Shown one piece after another: positions 33,701-45,700 of a stretch of 64,000 bases of DNA (the first letter of the stretch is position 1; every line of letters begins with the position of its first letter). Position numbers and translations under genes: made by a program. The notes beneath the pieces were generated by a model that saw only the letters and a program-made list of their open reading frames with translations, did no database searches and was not told where the DNA came from. The DNA is from Cladopsammia gracilis (taxonomy: Eukaryota > Cnidaria > Anthozoa > Scleractinia > Dendrophylliidae): positions 1-64,000 of the forward strand of contig JAJGOT010000348.1 of assembly GCA_022457155.1 (NCBI GenBank), given 5' to 3'.

Positions 33701-36700
33701 TTCATTTGGGATTAAAATTGATTTACTAGCAATGTTTTTAAACAGCCAATTAATATGTGCAGTGTATATGTGGATGTATGAGACAAAACAAGAACTTTGT
33801 GCATGTGAATAAGTTCAGTAAAAAGACTTCAGTAAAAAAGGAATGTTTTATCTAAATACTTCACTAAGGTAGACTATTGTAAAAAAGGCAAATGAAAATA
33901 TTTTACTTGTCGCTTTTTCCGTCAACTAAAAAATTGTGTACCTTCGGGCAGAATGGTGTCTCTTGTAGGAATAGAGCTGGCGATTAGATTTCGTTTCCTT
34001 TTATAGCCGAAGCTGTTTTCAAAACATCTCGGCTTAAAGAAGCCTTGGTAAAAACGACAAGCGACGTGGCCCCGAAAATTGCCGACATGAGACGTTCTGA
34101 ACAGCGAGAAACGGCTCGATTCCGCTTCAAAAATACGACAAATTACGACAGCGACTTTAGAAGGTTGTGCAATTTACCAATAAAAATTAAACATTATTGA
34201 CCATATCGTTCATATCAACACCCGACGGCCAACGGTCTGTTTTACATGTAATGATCAATTTGTTATTGAAACGTCTACCAACCTCGTTCCCAAGGCCCCT
34301 ATCTTCCTCTCTCTTGGATCGGACGTGCAGTTAGAGTACACCCTAGACTCCCGGTAAACACATACATATCCGTGACCTTTGATTTTTGATTTTTTTTGGC
34401 GCAAATTGGTTTTAACAAGCTTAATAATTTTCCTTCGAGCATTTTTATTTTAAAAAGAGACTTTTCTTTTGATCTTGATGAAAAATTGCACTTTATCAAA
34501 TAAAGACAAATAAGTGACAGGTCACGCGTGTGGTTTCCGTTCGAATTACACGCACCGGCTCCCCCGACGGTGTCAATTTGCGCGAGGGCAAAAGTAACGA
34601 CCCTCCCCTCGGGTGAATGTCATTTTGTCTCTGTGACGCGGTCGCTAAGCTTTAGTATTCGAATTTCGTGGTACAGCCGTTTGGATCGCGGACAATGGCG
34701 AAGCGAAGATGGCCAGAATCGCTCCAAAACGGAGCCCTTTTAGAGACCGTGAAAGGGAATTTGGAAGCTAGCACGAATCGCACGGGTAGACATTTAACCT
34801 GCGGCCTCACTGGTGGCAATTCGGGGAGCTTGAGTTGAATTGTTTAGAATTTATTGGCTTTCGCGTGGCGAGGGTTCGCTCAGAGGTCTCCAGCCTTCCC
34901 TTCTTTTATAGTGGATAGTGGGGCGAGTGACAAAAGTTGTAAAAATGCATTTAAACCGGTCAGGATACATCAAGAGACAATAAAGTAAAGGTGAGAAGAC
35001 TTTAGTGTGTAATATTTTCGATTTTTCTATCGCTTATCAATTCCGTGACAAATCGTATTATTACCTAGTATATTTCATTACTGTGTACTGGCTTCGAGTC
35101 ACTCACATCACGATTGGTCTGCCTGTGGGATCATCCAATTTAAATCTTTGATGTGTGCCACAACGCATCGGATAAATGTTTACGCTTATCCGCGTTTGTA
35201 GATCTTTATATATATAAGATATAAACATCTAAGAATTTTACGGAGATTTTAAAGAAGAAAAGAACTGATCCATGACCTATGGTCGCTACAATGTCTGTCA
35301 TTGATCGATCAGATTCCGTTCACGCATATTCATTGCTATTTTAAGACTTAAATTCAGTCAGGAAGTCAAGACAAAAAAGTGCATATCCTTAGAATTCCTC
35401 TATTCGTCAAAGAAAGAATTGAGCAAATATATATTTTTCCAACCTTAATTTCATTTTTAAGACAGTTTTGAGATTCGCTCTTTCCTGTTCTTTATAATCT
35501 TCCGGAAACCGGACATTCCACAAAGATAACAAGTATCGCAGAACATTCATAATCCATCGGACAAAATTATCAACAAAAGCCAGAGAAACTTTTGATAACT
35601 CAGACGTCAGATGTGGGTGGGCTGAAATATCTGTTTTCCGCTTAGTTGTCAATGCTTGTTAAAGGAAATATTTCACGCAGTTGTGTATGTTGTTATCGAT
35701 ATCGATATGAAATGCTTTGGAAAGTGAAGCGGACATTGATTTTTCTTTTGTGGAGAGTTGAAAAAGAAATGGCTGCATAAGTTAATGTTATACATGAATG
35801 GGTTATTTGCGAATATATAGTAGTTCTGTCTTTTTTTATTCGAAAGTCAAGAGCTTTCTATTTCCGGTATCATGTGTTTAATACTATTAGAGATTAAATG
35901 GGTCTGCTTTAAACCTCAAAATATAGTGTTGACAGTGTCTTCTTGACGACCCCCGGGGTCACGACCGCAGTAAAATTTCGTAAAATATTCTATTAAGATC
36001 CAAGTCTTATGCGATAGTCATATATTGAAATAGTGGGATCTTGCAGTTGTTTTTTAATAGCTCCTCAGAGTTTATTCCGCGTGTAAGTACAATGTGTTTC
36101 TCGGAGCTAGGCAGTATCTCCATTACATCTGGTTTGAAATATTTGAATCTCCAGCATAATAGCTGTACACTCTTTATCAAGTTTCCCGGAAAGTGACATC
36201 ATGAAACTTAGCGCCCCAATTTCTCAAATTATAAAATTTGTACTAAAGTAATCAAACATGCGGGATTCCTGACCGCAGTATTTTTCAAAACCTTTTTCTG
36301 ATCTGCCGGAGATACAGGCAAAGGTTGTCCGTCGTTGCATTATTACGCAGTATTACTTTATTTTGTATTAAATTTTCCACCGCAGAAATGTACTCTCGCA
36401 GAAAAAATTACTTGTTTTAATGATGTATATCGGCTTAACAAGAACTTTTCAACAGTGAATATATTGCTATCATAACTCCGAGGCGACCGGCACAACAGTC
36501 ATCTGTATTCCCGATTCAACTCCACACACGTCCTCAAAAGAACCAGAGACTGTTATCATAATACTGATACATATTTACAACAACGTACAATAATTCACTC
36601 ACTAGTTTTCTCGTTGTTTATGTTCATATTGGCGCCAGAACAGCAACCATATAACTAGGAGAACTATAAAAACCTCCGGTCAGGAAGTGAAATTGTTTAA

Positions 36701-39700
36701 TACCGATGCCTTGGATTTTATTTATACTTGACCAGAAATCCGCAAACATTTCCTCCCAGCAGAAATTTAAGGTGTCCCGACGCGCAAAAATTTCCTCCCG
36801 CAAAACAAATTCAGTCAAAATTTCCTTGTGCACGGTAGCTAAACTAATAAAACTATGACGTCTTTCCCATACTATTGCATACAAACGCAAAGTTCATGCT
36901 ATTTTGCTCTGCCATATCGCTCATATTAAAACACAAACTTTCCCGTCCAATAACGTCTCCATTCGTAAAAATAGACCGTGAAATTCTCAAACTACGTTTC
37001 CCAAGAAAACGTATTTGACCTATTTTTACCATTCTCGAAAGCAGCTTGAATGGCTTTACGACAAATGATTGAAAATTTTAAATATTGATACGTAACGTGA
37101 GATATCGAAACTAAGAATTTTAATATCTTTGCAGTGACGTAATGTGAAATATGACAAGTTCATGACAAGTTCTGACATCCCAATACCCTAGGGAAATTAA
37201 CAATAGGACCGGGGGTGTTCCTCAAATTTTTTAGTGACGGTATGAACCTGCACTTGGCACCGGTAGCATACGTGTTGTAGTATTGGCTGATCCGTGTACT
37301 TTCGCTTTTGTGCTATTTTAAAACAATTAATAATTGCTATTACAGTTTCATTATGTAACAGTACGCAAAAGACGCAAAAATTTAAGCCATTGAAGGCTTG
37401 CCGCAATTCCATTCAACCGTCATCATTATAAGCCAAAAAATCAACACAACTATGACATGTTTACCATACTATTGCACAATCAAACCGCTTGGCCAATCAT
37501 AATGCAGAACGTAGCTAATACAGGAAATTGCCTGCTGCTGAGTTGACCTCTGATACGCTTGGTTAATTGCACGCTTACTTGTAACTCTAAAATTTTCTTT
37601 CCACCAGTGATCGAGTGCATTGTTATTTAGAAGTTGCTGAAACCAATTCTGTGGTCGTGGAAATACCCAAGCCCTCCTTGGCGACGAGCAAGTTCGTGGC
37701 GAGCTCCTAAATGTAAATAAAACGCCGACAAACCTTGAAGATAGCGTAGTTGAAGGCGTCTTCTTCGGTGTCTTCTCGCAAAAAAAAAATGCCGGATTGT
37801 TATATTTATCAAATGATAAGCAGGAGAATGACTGAAATTAAACTTACAAGATCTCGATTCGTGTCATCCATGTCGATCTGTACGTTTTCGCGCGTAAACT
37901 GCAGTGTCAGTGAACTCATATCTTATTATATTTTACCCTGGGGAGTCTTTTACTGTGTAACCGCATCCCCAAGGGTAAGATGAAACCTGAGATAAACCGA
38001 ACCCAAGCCATTAACCCTTGGGAAGGCCCCAAACCCAAGGTGTGTGTAACCACAACTCAATAGAAAAAAACGCAAAGTTCATGCTATTTTGCTCTGCCAT
38101 ACCGCTCATATTAACACACAAACTTTCCTGTCCCATTTAACTTTCTTATAACCTCTCCATTAGTAAAATACACCGTGAAATTCTCAAACTACGTTTCCCA
38201 AGAAAACGCATTTAACCTATTTTTACCCTTTTAAAGTAGCTATAATGGCTTTACGACAAATGATTGAAACTGATAGGTAACGTGAGATATCGAAATTTAA
38301 GAAGAACTAATACCTTTGCGGTAACGTAATGTGAGATATGACAAGTTCATCACAAGTTCTGACATCCCAATACCCTAGGGAAATTAACAATAGGTCCGGG
38401 GGTGCTCCCCAAACATTTTAGTGGCAGTATGTGACGCCCTTCTTGAAATCCTAACCGCTTTAACCAACCATATCCTCAATGCCCTAATATAGCTTCTATA
38501 AAGAAGGAACAAGAAACCCCCCCGGACAAAAGTCCACAAAATTTTGTTAACAACTTTTGTCCCTTTTTAGTACTCGACTTCGAAATCTCGCTTAATGCGC
38601 AAGCGCATTAACGAGATAACAATCACGCAAAAAAATTGTCACACTAAAAGGAAATGTCAAGCCAAAATATAAAAAAAAAATTGTCACTAAGATAGCATGA
38701 AGATAGTGTCACGCCAAAATTAAAAAAAAAAGAATTGTTGAACCAAAATTAAAAAAGGCACGTCAAAATGTTTCCAATGCTTGTGCTTAAAGACGTGGTT
38801 GTTATGAATACTTACCAATACTTATCGCTGCCAATGTTCCAATAGAGGCCATGATGCATATCGCCTGTGTCGCGGGAATAATCTTACACAAAGCGAAGCC
38901 AAATGGCCAATAGGTAAACTCAAAATAGAGAACAGTGAAGGGAATGCACAGGACGCCCACATTCAAGTCTGCCACAGCCAAGTTTGCAATGAGGTAACCT
39001 GTGACTGGAAATGAAAAGAAATCGTGACGATTCAAAAAACTTGCCTTGTGGTTTTTAATATTTTAACTGTGGTTTGCGTGTGTTGTATGCAGTGGTAAGG
39101 GACGGACCATTATTTTATTAAATCTAATCATCAAACGACAGAACATTTTGATTATGCAAATGGTGTTAGACAAGGTTGCATTCTCTCACCAATGCTTTTT
39201 AACCTATATCTAAATGAAATTCCTACTTGTCTTGATAAAATGAATACGTCTGCAATATTATTGCCTGATGGATCGCGTCTTAATTGTCTACTGTATGCTG
39301 ACGATCTAGTTCTGATTTCTCACAAAGCTACAGGATTACAAACAGCATTAAACACACTATCCCAGTTCAGTAATGACTGGTTACTGAACATAAATCCGAA
39401 GAAAACGAAAGTGCTTATTTTCCAAAAGAAACTTAGAAAATCAACTTTAGAAAAACAAAATTTCTACATTAACAGTGACAAAATAGAAATTGTTAGTAAC
39501 TATACCTATCTTGGTGTTAATTTTTCAGCAAACGGAAACTTCAGAGATCACAAAACAAATTTAAAAGAGAAAACTAGAAGATCTATATTTGCAACACGAC
39601 GCTACCTAGATTTCTCAAAATTACCTATTGACATTGTCAACAAAATATTTGATTCTCTATTCCTCCCGATTCTCACATATGGTTCAGAGGTTTGGGGAAT

Positions 39701-42700
39701 TTATGACAAAAATGATTATAACTCATGGGAAAAAGACATAATTGAACGAACCCATATTTATTTCTGCAAACTTTTCCTTGGAGTCAATAAGCAATGCCCC
39801 AATGTAGCATGCAGAAATGAACTCGGCAGACTATCACTAAAAGGAAAAATCGACATAAATATAATCAAATTTTGGTTGCACTTGGAAAATTTACCAGAAG
39901 ACAATATTGCCAAACAATGCTATTACCTGTCTAAAGATTTGGCAGACAAAAGTCACCTGAATCTAATACAAAGAGTAAATTCGTTATGTAACATTTCAAA
40001 TCTAAACATCTCAAATTTAGACATTGGTAATTGTAATAACTTTATTGCACGTATTCGACAAACTGTTAATAAAACTTCAACTAGCCATCAACTTAATCTG
40101 TTAAATTAAAAAAAACTGACCTTTTGGATTCAATAAAAAATAGGCTTCACAAAAAACAAATCAATAAATTTCGCCTTGGAAACCACAACTTAAGAATTGA
40201 AACTGGCAGGCATAACAAGACACCTGAAAATCTGACAATCTGCTACCTCTGTCATTTAAATGAAATTGAAAATGAAACACACTTTCTATTCAATTGCCAT
40301 CATTACAGCGATACGCGCAAGAAATTTTTCAATGAGATAAATGACAAATACCCAAATTTTAATGACTTAGACAATATCTCAAAAATTTTATTTCTTTTTA
40401 ATAACGCTGATCCATAGGGAACCCACGCGTTTATTTAGAATGATCATAGAATAAAGTTACAAATGGACTTACGTGATGTTGTGTTTCAATCCAAATGTGC
40501 TGTTGAATAACTGAAATCAGCCTATGCCGGGATTTATAGCAGCCACAACGGTCCGATTAAATCCGTTGATACGATTTCGAAACGATCGTGTCTGTTATTT
40601 CGTGTCTCGCATTTCGCCGTCTGTTATTAAATTTTAACTCGTTAGCCGTTATGCGGCATGGTCTCGTAGTTCGGCGTCTGGAAATAGGGAGAAGAGAAAA
40701 TTGACTTTCTCTCTCTTAACCGTTAAAAATTAATAACAGACGGCGAAATGCGAGACCATTTAAAAATAACAGACACGATCGTTTCGAATTCGAAATCGTA
40801 TCAACGGATTTGATCGGGCCGTTGTGGCTGCTATAACATTGAAACACAACATCACGTAAGTCCATTTGTAACTTTATTCTATGATCATTCTAAATAAACG
40901 CGTGGGTTCCCTATGGCTGATCCGTTTGTCTGTTGCTGCTTTAATATATTTATGATTCGATGTTAAAGCGACAATTAATGATGCTAATCTAATTATTAGA
41001 CATGATTATTTTATATAACATAAGTTATATTAGGTAATACCATGTATATATATGGGAATACTGAATAAATTGTTGTTGTTGTTGTTGTGTTGAGCTGACA
41101 GCAAACTTTGTCTGAGTTGAATTGAACGAAACAAATTATTTACAAATTTTAGTAAACAAGAAAAACTGTTTTTTCTTTTCAACAACACTGACCAATTTAT
41201 TAGCAGGATAACTGCTACTTTTATATTTCAAGCAAATGAAAGACGAAACAATCATAACTAGAAATTATCATTATCATGTTATTATTTGCATTTCTTCCTC
41301 ATTAATTATTAGCTTTATAATTGTTTATTGCAATTATTTAACTTTAGGTAACACCATGTATAGAAATGGTAATACTAAATAAAGTTGTTGTTGTTGAGTC
41401 ACGCACGGGGGGGGGGGGGGGGTCTATCTATTTTTAGTAATTGTGCGCAGCGCATTGTACGGGTGCTGGGATCAATTGTTCGATGTAGAAGCAAAAGCGG
41501 TCGAGATAGGGGTATTTATTTCGTTTGAGCACGTTCTGCAGTTATGAACCAAAGTAAAGAAACCGACAAATTGCCGCAAGAGAGGCGTTCGCGATGGATT
41601 TCTGCTATTAGACGGGCAGCGGACGAGTTTTGAACGAATTGTGTAAGCCAGATATTTTGGTTCTGGACAAGCGGCTATAACAGGGGTAGATATAATGTTG
41701 ACTGGGTTTCATTAATACTCGGGAACGACAAAAAAAAAAAAAAAGAATAAGATAAAGGAAACGTCGTAGTTGCAGTTGTAGCCGAAAAAATCGCAGCAAA
41801 GAAACGCGAACTCAATGAACCCGGCCGGAGGGCAAATGTCTGATATTGCCTTCGAGAACGAATCTCCAAAAGCTAAAACCGAACCCCCCAAGGATATTTC
41901 ATGTCTTGCCCCAATGAAATATTTCCTAGTTTCGCCTTTTCTTTTACGCAAATTCGACCAAAACATTCTCGGTTGTTGTTTGTGCTCGTGCGATTTCTGT
42001 TTTCAATTATGGCTTCGCCACAGAGCTACAGCTGGACCTAAAACTCGACTCCCTGATAGTTAAAAACGAAAAGTGATAGTTAAAAACGAAGTATGTAGGA
42101 GAAATAAAGTATTTTTGCAGTTTATAGTTCGCAAGTGCTGCCCACTAGTCTATGAAAATTCTCCACTCGCCGCCGCATGTACACAACTCGTGTCGGTACA
42201 TGACTGAGTTTATCATATAGTGTTGTCTAAGAGGGGGACATTGGGGTTGCGGTATTGCGGTATTGGGCAATTTTTCATGCGGTATCTCGGTAATTCTAAT
42301 ATAAAATTGCGGTATTGCGGTATTCCCAAAACCTGCGGGATTCCGTTATTAAGCGTTTTGGTCGGTTTTTATCCTCCAGCGTTTTACGACCCTTTTTGAT
42401 CCTTTTTCAGTTTCTTGTCGTCCTTGTCAAACTTGTCGTTTCGAAAACGCTTCGAAACAGCTCTAAGATCCTCTAATCCGTCACGCCAGTTTATATTACA
42501 TGAAAGGTGATAACACTTTGGTCGTTTTACAACCAATTAAAAGTCATTAACTTGCCTTAACATTCGAAAAACAAAATCTAAGCAGATATTTGCGGAAAAT
42601 TTAATGAACAAAGTAGCGGTTTCGGTATTCTAACGATTTTGGACAAGGTTTCTGACGTATTGCGGTATTTGGCGACTTTTTTTGCGATATTACGGTATTT

Positions 42701-45700
42701 GTCAATTTTTTTGGCGGTATTGCGGTGTTCAGAACCCCCCAATGCCCCCCTCTCTATGCTTCTTGGTCAGTTCCAGACGAACACTAGCCATATAATTTGA
42801 ACAGGATTCTGCTTGCCAAGCCTTAAAACCTAGGCAATGAGCAGACGAAACTGTGCCTTCACTTTCCGTGTTGATTAAAATCGAGATGAGTCATTCATAG
42901 ACTTCATACGCTGGCTGCCGGAAATGGCAGTCTCACCTTCGCTTGATTGTAGTAATGATTTGGCTTTTTAGTACGCTAACTATACAAACGGACACTGTTT
43001 TATTATTCGGAAAGATTTTTTTTCTGCTGGTGGGTGTAAAGGCTATTGATTCAACTGTTTGAAATTGGGAGACAAGCAGTCCGGCTCAAAGAAATTTTAA
43101 CATGGGATGGATTCTAATTGCCGAGATTTTCTCTAAATAACGCTGAACGCTGCTTAACTCGCGATTCCAACTTCTTAGAATCCCAAAGTATTCATTTCTA
43201 AAGTGCGACAACTGTAGATTGCTCGCACTTGCACCCTATTACTGCTACTGTATCATGCAATCGAAAGTGGTACACCAATATGGCGGCGAATCTGTCGTGA
43301 CGTCACGTGAAATTGCTGATCCTAGCAATATACAGGACGCTTTCTATATGCACGCAATCAAATGAAATCGATACTTCATGCTGATGTAATTTCCTTCCCG
43401 CCTTACTATTCTGCCAGGCTCAGACTGGAACAAACAAATTCTTGATCACGTTGTTATTCCTTTACCTTACTACGTTCCAGCCCGGCGTTCCAGTCCCTCT
43501 TTGTTCAAGCTTTTGCTAAGTTAGGTCAATCAAAAACTGCTATCAGAACGAAACAAAACGGCAAGCGCTAGCGCTCGATCTATATTAGTTTTTGGCCTGT
43601 ACGTGTGTTTTACACTATTTATACTTATGATAAATTACACCATAGGATAATTAAAAGTCAATATCTTTATTACAGGTTCATGATAATTTTTTTATTATAT
43701 CGGCGATTGCCTTAATCAGTTATCAGTTACCAGGGCAGTACGCAGCTCTTACAAGGTCTTCTCTGATTTGCTGAGAAAACAATAGAACAAACAACACAAC
43801 AATGGCTAACAATAGACCCTAGACCTAAAAACAATAGAGCTGCATGATATACAGGATCAATGAAATTAGAGGTTGTAAAGAGCTGCGTGGTATCTGGGGG
43901 CTCAGTTACCTTTGGTGCGTCATTTGTGATTTATGTTTTAGGGCGAGGATAGACGCGAATTACGGTAATGATCGTCGGTTTGATCAAAGAGCAAAGGACC
44001 ATTTAGGTGTCCAGCAGTTAAATCTTATCATTGCCTAATGTGAACCATTAATGTTATAAGGAGGAAATGTACGGTCATCCAACAGGAATTCTGATTTTGC
44101 GCAACTGTGTCACCCCACCCCCCCCCCCCCCCCCCCCTCCCCCTCCCAAAAATAAAAAAAGAAAATCCCATATTAAAGTTCTGAGGGAATGTAATAAACA
44201 GTCGTTTGATGCCAATGAGTCCTAAAATATGTTAGTCAAAAGACGACTGATACTTCAGACCAAAAATATGTTCAGGCCTAAGACGGCTTGTTTATCTTAC
44301 TTCAGAAAAGCCGCCGTAGCTTAAAAATGAATTCTGTATGATATGAATTCTGTATGATAACCCTCAACCGTCCGGACCTCATAGGCAAGAAAATAGTAAC
44401 CTGCGATCAGGCGCTCTTTTTTTTTCGGAGGGAAAGTCGGTGCGTTCGTCCTCTCCCGCTCCGAAAAAAAGAGCGCCTGATCGCAGGTTAAGAAAATAGG
44501 CAAGTTGAATTGAAAAATGTGTTTATAGATGACTTGTTTATGTGAAATTCTTGTGGCCCAGTCATAGAATGTTGTGAGCGGCGTCGTGAGCTATGCGTTG
44601 GTAGTTCATTCGTGTGTATTGTTTAGGTGGCACTCTCGCATGGCCAAACGCCGTGTAACATACAGTGTTTCATTTTTTTTTTTTAAATGGCTCCTTCCTT
44701 CACGTTGACAACAAACTGAATTCAATAGTTCTTCCTCGTTTTTCCTGCCTGAAGTGAAAAGGGATACGTTTACGACATGATAAATCTGACAGACGTGTTT
44801 TTTTGCTAGAATAGATAATGCAACAAGTTGACGTATTAAGATCTCAAGACACGATAAAAATTAAGACGAGAAGGCTTATGGTTGACCACAAATGAGACAG
44901 GGGTCTAAATCCAAAAAACAAAACAAATAAAACATACTTCAAGCTATTACGCACGTAGCTCTACCAAGCAAGCATTGCGATACAAAAGTTAAATTCGGTG
45001 TTTTGGTAAATAATACTCTGGCATTCTATATATCTTGCCGTGTTTCAATCAGCGTAAGGTTAAATATTTTAATGATGGGACTCTTGCTTTTTTTTTGTCT
45101 GCGCAACAATGAAGATATTTAGAAAGATCTTTAAAACACAGTAGGACCACAAATTGAATTAAACACAGGCACACTTTTAAAACGTGTTGAATGCATCTTT
45201 TTATGACGTTTTATGGTGTTTAGTCGGTTTGATCAGCATTGTTATTAGTTGCATTGTAAACAGAACTGGTTCTACGGCATCGCATCTCCAAATGCTTAAG
45301 AATGTCTAAAATTTCCCATTATATACCTTCGTTGGTTATCTTTAATAAACAGTCAGAGCAGAGATAAACCCAGAACGTATTATGGTTAAGTAGATTTGCC
45401 GGAAATCTGTGCTTGATAATCTGCAACCATTAAAGAGATTGACTGCCACATCAGTATAGTCTGTTGCTAAAACGCTTACAGCCTAAATCAACATCACTGA
45501 AAAAAGCAACCTTTTACTTTGAATCACGAATATTAGTAAACTGATCGAGACCTGACTTCATATCAACTTAAACATTGCTCTAAAGTTTAAACTGATACCT
45601 GGTTTTGAGGCCGGTTGGTGCTTCAAACAATCTAAACTAAAACCTCTTAACCTTTTACTACCAATCACAAATATTATCAACACTGCTCACGGCAGAATTC

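Larger units (their letters stand above)
39105..41090 (+). mobile_element. 5'-truncated LINE, interrupted by a foldback element
   Basis: Begins inside the reverse transcriptase (YANGVRQGCILSPMLFNLYL). It continues with the YADDLVLI catalytic box, a thumb region (WLLNINPKKTKVLIF) and a C-terminal CCHC-type knuckle (CYLCHLNEIENETHFLFNC). One frameshift lies in an A8 run at about 40106-40113. The frame is cut at 40412 by the foldback element and resumes after it to TAA, followed by a 3' UTR and a TTG microsatellite tail at 41073-41089. No endonuclease domain. It lies antisense in GPCR A intron 1, about 100 bp from exon 2. Confidence 0.75.

Noticed and set aside
36624..36890. 88-codon minus-strand frame
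   Set aside because: Adjacent to a direct repeat, no family features, no splice context.
41544..41633. Short ATG frame ending in a Trp-Ile-x-Ala-Ile-Arg-Arg motif, reminiscent of a THAP domain end
   Set aside because: Only about 29 residues, without the zinc ligands; too weak to call.
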